Assembly: GCA_963576475.1 (NCBI GenBank)
Contig: OY754990.1
Location: forward strand, 13,695,061-13,759,060
Direction of reading: 5' to 3'
Length of the DNA: 64,000 nt
Origin: Molanna angustata
Lineage: Eukaryota; Arthropoda; Insecta; Trichoptera; Molannidae
In this document: positions 29,740 through 40,439 of the stretch, one piece after another
Position numbering within the stretch: position 1 is the first letter of the stretch
How the letters are laid out: every line of letters begins with the position of its first letter
Notes under the pieces: generated by a model
Database searches by the model: none
What the model saw: only the letters and a program-made list of their open reading frames with translations
Told to the model about the DNA's origin: nothing
Translations under genes and position numbers: made by a program

Positions 29740-30485
29740 ACTTACGTCATTTGTATAGGCGAGACTTATGTCAATTGTAAAGGCGAGACTAATGTCATTT
29801 GTATAGGCGATACTTATGTCATTTGTATAGGCGAGACTTATGTCATTTGTATAGGCGGGTCATTACACGTCAATTCATCCAGCCGTGTCACCCATGGTCT
29901 CAGATTTTGTTGATATTTTTTTTATTTGTTCCTTTTGACATCCTTATTTAACAATGCAAAATGTTATTTTGATATCTTATATACTTTTTGAGATATGATT
30001 TTTTGAAATTGGTTAAAAAATGACTCGAGAGATATTTCCGAGGCCTTGCATTTTTTTTGACACCATAGTATAAAAACATCTAACTTTTTCAATTTTTAAT
30101 GTATCTCGGTGTCAAAAAAATGCAAGGCATCGGAAATATCCCTCGGGTCATTTTTTAAGCAATTTCAAAAAATCACATCTCAAAAAGTATACGTATAAGA
30201 TATCAAAATAATATTTTGAATTTTTAAATAAGGATGTCAAAAGGAACAAATAAAAAAAATATTAACGAAATCTGAGACCATGGGTGACACGGCTGGATGA
30301 ATTGACGTGTAATGACCCAGGCGAGACTTATGTAATTTGTATAGGCGAGACTTATGTCATTTGTATAGGTGAGACATATGTCAATTTTACAGGCGAGACT
30401 TATGTCATTTGTATAGGTGAGACTTATGTCATTTGTATAAGAGAGACATAATATGTCAATTTTACAGGCGAGACTTATGTCATGG
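29740..30485. repeat. 24-bp minisatellite, split by a MITE
   Basis: Unit about AGGCGAGACTTATGTCATTTGTAT. Copies lie at 29752-29856 and 30319-30485. The two halves are separated by the inverted-repeat element at 29857-30318. Confidence 0.9.
29857..30318. mobile_element. Long-TIR MITE with 4-bp target duplication
   Basis: Begins GGGTCATTACACGTCAATTC and ends with its inverse; the two arms of about 200 bp pair across a short loop near 30085. It is flanked on both sides by AGGC (29853-29856, 30319-30322). The minisatellite unit into which it went has only one AGGC at that place, so the duplication is real. Non-coding. The superfamily is not certain; a 4-bp duplication fits Sola- or Chapaev-type elements among others. 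Confidence 0.85.
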
Positions 30486-30599
30486 TGGTGTAAATGATTC
30501 TTTTCTGTTAAAGGATACCACAGCAGGTAACAATGAATAGTATGAAACCTGAGTAGTGGTGGCTCTCGAACATGACGGTCATCAAAGTGTTGAAAAATT

Positions 30600-31205
30600 G
30601 CTTTTTTGACATATCAGTTATATGAAGCCTTATAGCATAAATCGCATTTTTTTACTCCTCACTAACCCAAGTGATTTTGTAATTTTCAGTGGGGAGTTAT
30701 AATTTCGCAATTTTTAAGGCTATTTTTTATTACAAATTATCAACAAGTATCATGCTAAGATGGTATTCTGAAAGTTTCATCACAGTGTATTTGTGTGTGT
30801 GCTGTGTACTATATGCTGTGTGCTTAGTACGGCGTGTTTATTTTACTTTATCGATTTTAGACTAAAGTACTCATTCGATTTTTTACAAATTTGTTTATCT
30901 AATACTCGCTTAGACCCCATTACATTTTGAAGGATATCTGAATAGTGCTTCTCAATTTTTTTTAATTGTCAAATATTTCAATATGACTCCAAGCTCAGGA
31001 AACTTGAAATATAAAAAAAATATCTTCAAATTGGTAAAAAGGCACATCACTTTCATAAAATGACATTGAAGAATTATCAAGTTTTCAAAATAAAATATTA
31101 AAAAAAAAATCACTGAACAAACTCATTTCATAAAAGTGTTGAAGATTTCCCATACAAAATTAGAATACTTTGTGCAGAGACTTGGTAGTGAGGCGTATAG
31201 CGTTG
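30600..31205 (+). repeat. Dispersed repeat DR-E, long copy
   Basis: Runs from CAGTGGGGAGTTATAATTTC to GCGTTGGCCACAATCCAC. Partners are 16865-17235 (inverted), 49270-49560 and 59440-59960. No ORF seen. Confidence 0.65.
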
Positions 31206-31600
31206 GCCACAATCCACTTATTTATACTTATAAACCTAAATGTTTTTCTATAATTTATGTAATCTATATATTATGTACCTAGTACCGACCTTTTTTTTGT
31301 ATGTAAAACTAAATTTATGACGTATATAAATAATATGCAATCTCTTCATGATACCCGTTGAAAAATTTATGCAAAAAATACGCTGATAAATTGTGTAGAC
31401 TCACAATTTCGATCTATATTTATAACTTATCCACCGGCAACATATAAATCTATAGGTATAGGCTAGCGAGTGTTCTTGGGCCAAACCGATAATATTATCA
31501 CTGCGAAATTTCCTGGCAATAATTGGAAAACATTATTGCTTTATTGACAATTCAAACCAATAATACCTAATTGTATGTTTCGTCCTGGCAACATTGGTTC
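31206..31600. other. AT-rich, no gene
   Basis: No motif, array or ORF recognised. Confidence 0.45.
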
Positions 31601-31604
31601 TGTA

Positions 31605-32380
31605 ATTAATCAACGGTATGACGTTCACGTTATCACTATGAGAGATTTTCATCTCACTAGATAAATGTGCAGCTTATATCTCGTCTTTTAATGCGATTGT
31701 CGCATGCGACATTGGTTCTATATTGAAAAGGTCTATCACTATGGGAGATTTTCATCTCACTAGATAAAGGTGCAGCTTATTTATCGTCTTTTAATGCGAT
31801 TGTCGCATGCGACATTGGTTCTGTATTCAATAGTGCTATCACTATGGGAGATTTTCATCTCACTAGATAAAGGTGCAGGTCAAACAGTGGAATCTAGACC
31901 CTCATGATAACCCATATCGTGGATATCATTATCTTATGGATTTATATAATATCTTATGATAATTATATCCATGATATTAGTTATCATGAGCGTTTTGATT
32001 TCACCGTTTGAACAGACTTGCCCCCGAATATACCCGGTAATGGTGCGGTTTATTTCTCGTTTTAAATGCGATTGTCGCATGCGACATTGGTTTTGTATTG
32101 AATAGGTCTAACGTTCACGTTATCACTATGCGAGATTTTCATCTCACTAGATAAAGGTGCGGTTTGTTTTACGTCTTTTAATGCGATTGTCGTATGCAAC
32201 ATTGGTTCTGTATTGAATAGGTCTAACGTTCACGTTATCACTATGCGAGATTTTCATCTCACTAGATAAAGGTGCGTTTTGTTTTACGTCTTTAAATTCG
32301 ATTGTCGCATGCAACATTGGTTCTGTATTGAATAGGTCTTACGTTCACGTTATCAATATGTGAGATATTCATGCTCGTCA
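31605..32380. repeat. ~105-120-bp tandem repeat, about 6 copies
   Basis: Units contain GAGATTTTCATCTCACTAGA, TAAAGGTGC, TTTTAATGCGATTGTCGCA and TGCGACATTGGTTCTGTATT. GTCGCATGCGAC inside each unit is a perfect 12-bp palindrome, lost in the last copies (GTCGTATGCAAC, GTCGCATGCAAC). The copy at 31860-32060 is interrupted by an inverted-repeat insert. Confidence 0.85.
31880..32020. mobile_element. Palindromic insert in the tandem array
   Basis: The left end, TCAAACAGTGGAATC...CCTCATGATAAC, is complementary to the right end GTTATCATGAGCG...TTTGAACAG. The centre is AT-rich and also partly self-complementary (GATATCATTATCTTATGG region). Looks like a small foldback MITE. Termini not fixed. Confidence 0.55.
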
Positions 32381-32384
32381 CTAG

Positions 32385-33470
32385 TAAGGAGATATTATTT
32401 TTAGTGGAGAGTCATGATTTCACAATTTTAAAGCGTAATTTTTTACATCATTTCTCAATGGGTATCATGTAGAGAGTGCACCCTATGGCGTACGACGTAT
32501 CCTTTTTGTGTCCTCTATACAGCCCAAACTATAATAGGCCAGGCATATTAGCAAAAAAATAGGGTCTCAGATGTAAATTTTGCTATAGTTTTTATTTTCT
32601 CACCCTTTATGTATTTTGGGTCGCTGAAAACGAATTTGAAGTTTGCGGGCAAAAATTTTGCCCGGAACTTTGTTTTTTGGGCATTTTTTCACGAAATTTA
32701 GGCACTTTTTTCAGTTTTCGGCCTATATCGCAAAAATAAAGCAATTTTTCGGCAAATCATTCAAGACAAAATTAAAGTAGATAAAATTTCCTATATTTCT
32801 TATTCATAACGTTTTTTTGTAAGACTAACCGTTTCGCTGCTAGAGCGCGCCCGAAAGGGACCATATTTTCATATGGTTTTTTGGGCACTTTTGACGAAAT
32901 TTGTGCACTTTTTATCAGTTTTCGGCCGATATCGCAAAAATAAAGCGTTTTTTGGCAAATTATTCAGGATAAAATTAAAGTAGACAAAATTTTCTATATT
33001 TCTTATTCATAACATTTTTTTGTAAGACTAACCGTTTCGCCGCTAGAGCGCGCCCGAATGGGGCCGTATTTTCATATGGTGAAATTAACCGATTACGCAG
33101 AAATCGCCCTTGCTGTGATACTTAAATCGTTCTAACAATTTATTAAATTATACAATTTATATGCTACAAAAGTACTCTTTTCATGAATAATGTTTTTCTT
33201 TGGAAGACTACCCTATTGATTTTCAACCACCGTGCCGTGGCATTTTTGTGTGGTTATAAGTCCGATCGACTTCATATTAACATCATATGTGTAAAGTGAC
33301 ATAGACCTAAAGCTGATTAGTTTTCCATAGATAATCCGTTAATTTCTTCTCTATGATTTCGTATGTCAAAATTTTCATAATGCTCTCACGGTCTGGAAAA
33401 TTGATTTATTTTTTTAATTTTTGATACAATAGAAATTACACACTTCAAAAATGCATTCTGGGATTGTCAT
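32385..33470. repeat. Non-coding region with DR-E pieces and a ~185-bp duplication
   Basis: 32385-32560 and 33240-33370 carry DR-E-type wording (GGTATCATGTAGAGAGTGCA, CCGATCGACTTCATATTAAC). 32690-32880 and 32885-33070 are direct repeats sharing TTTTCGGCCGATATCGCAAA-like, CATAACGTTTTTTTGTAAG-like and GCTAGAGCGCGCCCGAA blocks. No ORF of interest. Confidence 0.6.
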
Positions 33471-34270
33471 CATTTGAAGAAAAAAAAATTGTCTCATATA
33501 ATATATATTGTATGAAATTTCATATTTGTATGAAAAATGTACATATATAACAGAAGTAAAATAGCTTCAGTATGGGTCTGTAAAATTGAGTGATCAACTT
33601 CATATTGATATTGTATGTGTCTCTATAGACAAGTGTATTGTATTACTCTACACTTCTATCTTCCTCAAGGGGTAGGCAGTGAGAACCGAACACCGCATTC
33701 TACTATCTTGACACATACATCGCCTCATCAACATTGATATACTGTCTCTTACATGCTCATCTTGATAGTAATGCAATTTTACTTAAAATTTTCAACAGGT
33801 ATCATGTAGAAAGTGCATACTGTGAGTTTCGGGACAATGTTTTGTATCTTGACACATACTTAATAGAAATGTAGGTACTCAATAAAAATGCATTTAGGAA
33901 TTGATTGTCAACCTTTCAAGAAAAAAAAACATGTAGTGAAGAGTATTGTGTTGGTCACAACCAAAGAGAAAGGGATAGAGGGATACAAAGCCTAGAAGTC
34001 ATCAAAAATTTGGTACATAGGAAGGATTGTTATTTGATCCTTGATTAAGTATTCTGGGATAGTCGAATACTGTATGTGAATATACGCGGTAAAATGTCAG
34101 TACATAGCTTGTATGTATGTATGTACATAGTCAGTAAGTATATATTATTTACGTATGTACAATCTAAGTACACACATTGCGCATTCTGAAAGTTACCGGA
34201 TTCTGATACATTTATTATTCTATTATTTGTTTTCAAAGCTGTGAACCATCGGCTTAGAATAGTGCTTCCA
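33471..34270. repeat. DR-E and LINE-tail fragments, no gene
   Basis: 33540-33960 parallels 59460-59940 (GGGTCTGTAAAATTGAGTGA, GTATTACTCTACACT). 33655-33760 has the RTE family tail (GGTAGGCAGTGAGAACCGAA). 33961-34270 shows nothing recognisable. Confidence 0.55.
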
Positions 34271-34279
34271 CTAGGTGCA

Positions 34280-34640
34280 AGACCAAGACAGGGGTGGTCT
34301 AGGTCTTGAATTTTCCAAATGTGGTCTTGGTCTTGCATACTCGATAGAGTCTTGGTCTTGATCTTGCATACTCGATCGAGTCTTGGTATTGCATACTCGA
34401 TAGAGTCTTGGTCTTGTATCCTCGATCGAGTCTTGGTATTGCATACTCGATCGAGTCTTGGTCTTGTATCCTCGATCGAGTCTTGGTATTGCATACTCGA
34501 TCGAGTCTTGGTCTTGTATCCTCGATCGAGTCTTGGTATTGCATACTCGATCGAGTCTTGGTCTTGTATCCTCGATCGAGTCTTGGTCTTGGTTTTGCAT
34601 ACTCGATCGTGTCTTTGTCATGGTTTTGCATACCCAGTCT
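34280..34640. repeat. ~25-bp minisatellite, open on both strands
   Basis: Units GTCTTGGTATTGCATACTCG / ATCGAGTCTTGGTCTTGTATCC alternate in a ~50-bp double unit, with 7-8 repeats. ATCGAT-type palindromes at the junctions (CTCGATCGAG) recur. Long ORFs here are artefacts. Confidence 0.93.
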
Positions 34641-34940
34641 TAAAATTTATAAATAATAAAAAAAATGAAAAAAATTATATTTTTAATATTTTTCAAGGGG
34701 ATTAATACTGAATTTTAAAATATTATGACGAACATTCACTAGATAAACGTTAAAAATACTTATTGTATGTATTTTTAGAAATTTGCTGTTTAAAATATTT
34801 GAAAAAATTTAATTTCAAACTAGATTCATAATATGCCTTCATAAGTCGGTGCAAAACAGCCGAACTTTCAGAATGACCTTTCGAATATTGTTGGCGGGGC
34901 GGTGGGGGGGGGGGGGGCTATCCCGCTACAGTAATCATAC

Positions 34941-35085
34941 CTTTGAGATAAATTATTCAAGCATATGGGTGAAATTCTGCTTTTATATGTTCGGTACACC
35001 AGAGGCCACGACTTAGATCCGATCCGCAATTTCTTCCAACCAACAACGCTAATCCCTCCTCCACAAGTTTCTAACATTATGGAGT
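34941..35085 (-). other. Possible exon, weakly supported
   Basis: A minus-strand stretch bordered by CCCTATTTCAG and AG-GTATGA stays open for 145 nt in the frame SIMLETCGGGISVVGWKKL, then RIGSKSWPLVYRTYKS. Its phases (1 in, 2 out) equal those of Ig exon 1. I see no convincing Ig homology and no second copy in the window. A nearby run of 14 G (34903-34917) is odd. Could be chance. Confidence 0.2.
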
Positions 35086-35239
35086 CTGAAATAGGGTCCT
35101 TCACAGAGAGCAAAAAAAAATTACATACCATCACGGAATAATCCCTCAATGCGGAGAAATCAGCGACCGGTGTGCGGGTATGCATTTCTTTATAAAAGGA
35201 AGCATGTACTCACTAGAACGTACGTCTTCTTAAAGTTTT

Positions 35240-36345
35240 CTTATTGCCACATTGGTTTTACGTAATTTCAAAAGAAAACATCGAAACCTACACTTTCTAA
35301 TTAGTATGAATCGATATTCATCTTGAAAAATCAAAAAAAAAAATAACAAGAAGGAGATTAAGAACAGAAGTCTTCTTAAATTTTTAAAATGTAGCAAATT
35401 TGAACTACATAATTACAGCTTATTTTGTAAAATTTTGTTTTAATCACTGTCGACATATTGGATTTCTCATAGTATTTTGAAATAAAAAAAGAAGGCTGAC
35501 ATATTGGATTTCTCATAGTATTTTGAAATAAAAAAAAAAGGCTGACTTATTGGATTTCTCATAGTATTTTGAAATAAAAAAAGAATGCTGACATATTGGA
35601 TTTCTCATAGTATTTTGAAATAAAAAAAAGGCTGACTTATTGGATTTCTCATAGTATTTTGAAATAAAAAAAGAAGGCTGACATATTGGATTTTTCATAG
35701 TATTTTGAAATAAAAAAAAAAGGCTGACTTATTGGATTTCTCATAGTATTTTGAAATAAAAAAAGAAGGCTGACATATTGGATTTCTCATAGTATTTTGA
35801 AATAAAAAAAGAATGCTGACATATTGGATTTCTCATAGTATTTTAAAATAAAAAAAAAAGGCTGACTTATTGGATTTCTCATAGTATTTTGAAATTAAAA
35901 AAAAAGAAAACGCAATTTATTTAACTCATACGTAAAAAAGGAAGTTTTTTTGTTATTAAAAATAGTTTCCGCACGGTGAATTGTCCATTTGGTCAATTGT
36001 CTATGCGATAAATTGTCCTCACGGTCAATTGTCCATACGGTCAACTGTCCCTACGGTCAATTGTCCCCACGGTCAATTGTCCATGCGGTGAATTGTCCAT
36101 GCGGTGAATTGTCTCCACGGTCAATTTATTGTTCTCACGGTTAACTGTCCGTGCGGTGAATTGTCCTCACGGCCAACTGTCCCCACGGTCAATTGTCCTC
36201 ACGGCCAACTGTCCCCACGGTCAATTGTCCTCACGGTCAACTGTCCCCACGGCCAATTGTCCTCACGGCCAACTGTCCTCACGGTCAATTGTCCTCACGA
36301 TAAATTGTCCATACGGTAAAAAGGGCGTACGGCCAATTGTCCGGA
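35240..36345 (+). mobile_element. Second foldback-family copy, one arm plus expansions
   Basis: Matches the right arm of 27544-28727: TTTTAATCACTGTCGACATA, then a 46-48-bp tandem expansion, then CGCAATTTATTTAACTCA, and the GGTCAATTGTCC minisatellite to CCGGACACGG. The left arm is not visible. It is followed by the same DR-F flank as the first copy (36345-36440). Confidence 0.75.
35452..35895. repeat. 46-48-bp tandem repeat, about 9 copies
   Basis: Unit: GCTGACATATTGGATTTCTC, ATAGTATTTTGAAATAAAAA, AAGAAG. It is an expansion of one segment that is single-copy in the foldback element at 28285-28335. Confidence 0.92.
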
Positions 36346-36440
36346 CACGGTATATCATATTTTCAGTCACTAGATACGTTATACGTTCTCTTAAAATGCC
36401 ATTCTTGTGAATTCAAAATCATACTTTATACTTCGTAATA

Positions 36441-36570
36441 TATGAACATGTATAAGACGATGTATGAGCGAGGTGATGAATGTGTGTCAAGATAGAAATA
36501 AGTGGCGTTCGGTTCTCTCTGCCTACACCGCCAGGGACATGACGTGATGGTATGTAAGTATGTATAAAGA
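36441..36570 (+). mobile_element. RTE-like LINE 3' tail
   Basis: Contains GATGAATGTGTGTCAAGATA, GTGGCGTTCGGTTCTCTCT and CATGACGTGATGGTATGTA, the 3' end of the LINE family of 4240-4480, here in plus orientation. Confidence 0.65.
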
Positions 36571-36640
36571 TTAGATTATGATCGAATACTGATTTATGCA
36601 TTTTAAGATTACGACAAGACAAGAAACCCTGCATAATATT

Positions 36641-37192
36641 AGGTGTCTCAAAAGAAAGTTTATATTATTTGAATTCAGAACGTTATGTGGATGTGTTAGA
36701 CGACTTCTTGGTGCCTGAACTGCAAAAATTTCGTGGCGATAACCAAAGAACATGGTTCCAGCAGGACGGAGCAACGTCACACACGTCCAATACATCTCTG
36801 CCACGAGTTGGTGAAATTTTCCCAGGCAAATTGATCTCCAGGAGAGGTGACATAAATTGGCCTCCACGCAGACCTGTTTTAACCCCTATAGACTTTTTCC
36901 TATGGGGTTATCTTAAATCTAAAGTTTACGCCAATAAACCGACTTCCCTGGCGCATTTGAAAGAAAATATCCGTCACGAAGTGGAGTCCACCTGCCGAGC
37001 CGTCATAAGTAATTTTACTGTTGTATTAAATGAGTGCTGCGAACGTGAGGGTCTACATTTGGACGATATTATTTTTAAGAAATAAATTCCCAAATTGTGT
37101 ACTTTAATAATCAATAAACATTTTTTCGATACACGGCTTACTTTTTTTTAATCTATCCACTAAATATAAACTTCCTTTTGAGACACCCTGTA
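36641..37192 (+). mobile_element. Internally deleted mariner-type element
   Basis: Inverted termini: AGGTGTCTCAAAAGAAAGTT at the left; AACTTCCTTTTGAGACACCC at the right, inverted, 19 of about 20 matching. TA-rich flanks fit a TA target. The transposase begins right after the left terminus and lacks its N-terminal half, so the element cannot move by itself. Confidence 0.8.
36669..37085 (+). pseudogene. Mariner-type transposase, C-terminal part
   Basis: 138-residue ORF. It begins with YVDVLDDFLVPEL, has the second catalytic aspartate in WFQQDGATSHTS, the IFPGKLISRRGDINWPPRRP region, and the third aspartate in LTPIDFFLWGYLKSKVY. Forty-one residues lie between the two aspartates, the spacing of DD41D elements (rosa group), rather than DD34D classical mariners. 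The helix-turn-helix DNA-binding domains and the first aspartate are absent because of the internal deletion. The stop at 37083-37085 is natural. Confidence 0.75.
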
Positions 37193-37765
37193 TATTAATA
37201 GGTTTCGTAATAATTTTTCCTTATTCCGTTTGAGGCGTTTTTACTGTCTCTTATTTCCTTGGAAATAATAAAATATTATGAATGATAATTAATTCACTTA
37301 CATACACTCGGCGCCTTTGCACTTGTACGCTTTGGGAATCTGTGATGAGAGCCAAAGAGGAATATTCTCTCGCCGTGGGAACTGAAGATATTAATACATA
37401 AGTAATGAAGAGGCGAAGAATGCTTCATTACGAAACAATAAAGAATGGAGAATTCGCCCTCTTTACGGATAGACGCTAGTGAATACATTAACTTGAAATG
37501 GACAGAACATCCTCCCCTCCGGTGGCGGTGTGTGAATCACCACCCAACTGTGACGAACGGCAATGATTCCAGAATATTACTAGACTAGAATAAAACAGGA
37601 CCTGTGAGAATTTGTGACTATTCTGAATTCCTGCTATGAATGACCGACTAAGAACCGTGTTTAGCCCATTTGCGCAGGTACCGCCCACCGCAATAAACAG
37701 TCGACTTATCCCAAATATTTGTTAAGTCAGTCGACATTCCCAGAGTAGTAATTAACAGTTTAATA
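37193..37765 (-). other. Non-repetitive stretch with one possible exon (37302-37381)
   Basis: On the minus strand 37381-37302 is bordered by TATCTTCAG and GTAAGT and is 80 nt long. One frame leaves in phase 1, as needed by Ig exon 1 (SHGERIFLFGSHHRF, then KRTSAKAPSV). Another frame reads NIPLWLSSQIPKAYKCKGAE. Neither has recognisable homology. This is one of the few unique-looking stretches in the right half, so it might hold an upstream receptor exon or another transcript. Confidence 0.2.
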
Positions 37766-37769
37766 GCAA

Positions 37770-39262
37770 CATGGAAAATATTACCCCAAGTTCGTCACTT
37801 TCGATAGTTGAGATTAATAATAATGGACAGGTAAAATATAGTCCAATTCCTAAAATCTTTAAAATCTAATCGCTAAAATCTTTCTTTCACAAAAAATCTG
37901 AGAGTTCTTTAATGCATAAAGTTATCTGTGAGGCGGACAAAAATTTAACAACATTAAATTTAAATTACGAGAATGATAATAACAATATTATAAATATAAA
38001 TGACGACCTTCTAAATTCGTGGCTAAATAAAATAATTCATTCTGTACATCCAAAATTTCTCAACCAATCTTATGTTGACAAAATTTGGTCAAACAAATGG
38101 TTGAGTATTGGTGATTTGGACGCGGATTTAGAAGGTTTTATAATAGCGATTCAGGATAGAGTAATAAAAACTAAAAATTATCAAAAATATATAATAAAAG
38201 ACATAAATGTAGTAGATGATAGTTGTAGGAAATGTTTGGCTTTTCAGGAAACAATCGAGCATATAATATCGGGCTGTTCTTTTCTCGCGCAATCAGAATA
38301 TACATTTAGACATAACCAAATAGCAAAAATAATACACCAAAGTTTAGCTATTAAATATAAATTAATTGACGCGATAAACATAAAACCATATTATGAATAT
38401 GATCCGATTTCATTTTTAGAAAATAATAATATTTCGCTTTATTACGATAAAACAATATTAACTGACCGGTCAATTCAACATAACAGACCCGATTTAATAA
38501 TACATGATAAAATTAAAAAAATAACATATATTTGCGACGTGGCTATTCCAAATTCTAGTAATATTATAAAAACTTTTGATGAAAAAATTAGAAAATACAC
38601 CTCTTTAGGTAACGAGATTAAAAGACTTTGGCATTCTCGTAAAATAATAATATTACCGTTCATTACTTCAGCCACTGGCATTATTCCAAAATCGTTAATC
38701 CGTAATTTAGAAATTATAGATTTATCAAAAAATTTAATAATAAAAATGCAAAAAACGGTAATTATGAATACATGTAGAATCGTTAAAGATTTTTTAAACG
38801 TTAATATTCGGGAATCAGTAGGGTTGTTAGGTAGTATAGAGACCTCCTCAGAGCCTAATCCTTTGATATGTTAAGTATCTGGATGGGTGAACTATTCCTA
38901 ATTGAAAGCTTGATGATGCGTTTGTTGTATTTTATTTTGTTGTATTAAATAATTTACAATTTACGCATTGATCTGCTAATTCTTTTGAGGAAGTGTATAA
39001 TGGTAATAGTAATGATTGAGTGTTATTATTTGTAGTGCTTAATTGTTATTAATATCATTAGTAAATCGGCCAGCGCCGCGTATAAAAAAAAAATATCCTT
39101 TCCATTATTTCCCCTATATTATAATAGATATTACAATCTACACAAAATTGATTATTTCTGTAAATTTAATTGGTCCACTAATGGAGTGTTATATTATTAA
39201 TGTATAATTTGTTATTTAGACTGTATGTTTACAAAATAAAATAAAATAAAAATAAAATAAAA
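37770..39262 (+). mobile_element. R2/R4-type LINE, internally deleted
   Basis: 37771-37869 could be the start of an ORF (MENITPSSSLSIVEINNNG then a stop at KIFKI). The C-terminal ORF follows at 37912-38874, then a 3' UTR and an (AAAAT)n tail at 39233-39262. The RT core between the start and the C-terminus is missing. A SINE abuts the 3' tail. Confidence 0.65.
37912..38874 (+). CDS. LINE C-terminal protein: CCHC knuckle and restriction-like endonuclease
   Basis: An intact 320-residue ORF. Residues about 104-121 contain a zinc knuckle, CRKCLAFQETIEHIISGC (C-x2-C-x8-H-x4-C). Residues 187-215 have TDRSIQHNRPDLIIHDK and ITYICDVAIP, a PD-(D/E)-type active-site pattern as in the restriction-like endonuclease of R2/R4-type non-LTR elements. 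It continues with KYTSLGNEIKRLW and ATGIIPKSL and ends EPNPLIC. In the family this domain nicks the target DNA to prime reverse transcription. No RT domain is encoded in this copy. Codon use is very AT-rich. R4/Dong, NeSL or Hero relatives cannot be separated by eye. Confidence 0.7.
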   Translation: MHKVICEADKNLTTLNLNYENDNNNIININDDLLNSWLNKIIHSVHPKFLNQSYVDKIWSNKWLSIGDLDADLEGFIIAIQDRVIKTKNYQKYIIKDINVVDDSCRKCLAFQETIEHIISGCSFLAQSEYTFRHNQIAKIIHQSLAIKYKLIDAINIKPYYEYDPISFLENNNISLYYDKTILTDRSIQHNRPDLIIHDKIKKITYICDVAIPNSSNIIKTFDEKIRKYTSLGNEIKRLWHSRKIIILPFITSATGIIPKSLIRNLEIIDLSKNLIIKMQKTVIMNTCRIVKDFLNVNIRESVGLLGSIETSSEPNPLIC

Positions 39263-39264
39263 TT

Positions 39265-39490
39265 TATATTTTTTGTTTTATGCAGCTTCTTGGGCAACTA
39301 ACAGGTGCTATGAAAATAATTATTTATCACGCACCCAATAACAGGTTGCTATATTCTGGAGACTTACGATATTTATCGTCTCATAGATCCAGACCGAAAA
39401 CACAATTAAAAACTGTGTCTCCACCGGGATTTGAACCCGGGACCCTTGGATCAGCAGTCAGATACCTAACCAACTGAGCCACGAAGGGCG
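39265..39490 (-). mobile_element. tRNA-derived SINE, copy 3
   Basis: The minus strand head 39490-39415 has TGGCTCAGTTGGTTAGGTAT (A-box region) and GGTTCAAATCCCGG (B box). The body matches 66-310 and 17990-18185. Best preserved copy in the window. Confidence 0.85.
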
Positions 39491-39945
39491 ACATTTTTAT
39501 GGCACTTACAATATAGTTCTTATCTTTATTTGTTGTTATTATTTTCTTTCGCATAATAATGTTAAGAAATTCAAAATAAATTAAATTATTTTCCTTATTT
39601 GTGTCATTATTTGTTTTTAAATGTCTAATATTTATATAAATTAGAACAAAATCTTGTTATAGTCTTTTTATTTAAAAATAAAAACACCTCACACCATTGA
39701 CATGGGTATTTTTTACCCCATTTGATTTCGTCGTTGCTTGAAGGTTGAATATGAATGGTTGTTAAGCGGGGATAAGACGCCTAATGGGCGGAGACATGTG
39801 CAAATGCCTGGTCATTCTTAGGAGAAATAGAGAGTAGAGCTTAGAAAAGGCACAGGTCATTTTACTAATGTCGGATGAGCTGTCAAAGTTTACATTAAAC
39901 GCGAAAAACACAGAAAAGGCACAGGTCATTTTACTAATGTCGGAT
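39491..39945. repeat. AT-rich spacer and a tandem duplication
   Basis: 39491-39840 shows nothing recognisable. 39846-39973 holds two tandem copies of a ~60-bp unit (AAGGCACAGGTCATTTTACT, AATGTCGGATGAGCTGTCAA, AGTTTACATTAAACG). Confidence 0.6.
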
Positions 39946-40205
39946 GAGCTGTCAAAGTTTACATTAAACGTGGCAATGGGCAGGTCATTTGGCAAGACAC
40001 AGAGACAATATATGGACCCCCAAAATTCTGAATTGGAGACCCTATCATAATAGAAGAAGTGTAGGGAGACCACAGAGGAGATGGACTGACGATATTGTCC
40101 AACTGGTGGGACATGGGTGGAAGCAGAGTGCCCAGGATAGATAGAAATGGAAAATCCAGGAAGAGGCCTATATCCAGCAGTGGAGTGAAAGGGGCTGAAC
40201 AGAAG
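39946..40205 (+). mobile_element. RTE/BovB-like LINE C-terminal fragment
   Basis: The plus strand 40045-40200 reads RRSVGRPQRRWTDDIVQLVG, HGWKQSAQDR, stop, KWKIQEEAYIQQWSERG. Same family as 24541-24790. One in-frame stop. Confidence 0.7.
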
Positions 40206-40439
40206 AAGATATTAAGTATATGTGTATAGAAATAAATATTTTATATGTTCAAAGAGTGCATAAAATCAAGGTGAATGACAGCGATAATTCCTTATGCTAC
40301 AACGTCCGAATTCTATAATTCCTTTTTCATTAGGAAGTGATTACTTCTTGGGGTGATTCCATCTGACAGATTTGAGAATGGGAATCATGAGAAATCATAA
40401 AGCATATCAATTTCCGAAGGATTTGCGTATTATTGTATA

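Noticed and set aside
34045..34705. Long ORFs on both strands (QDSIEDTRPRL and SSLGIAYSIES repeats)
   Set aside because: Minisatellite artefact; open on both strands for compositional reasons.
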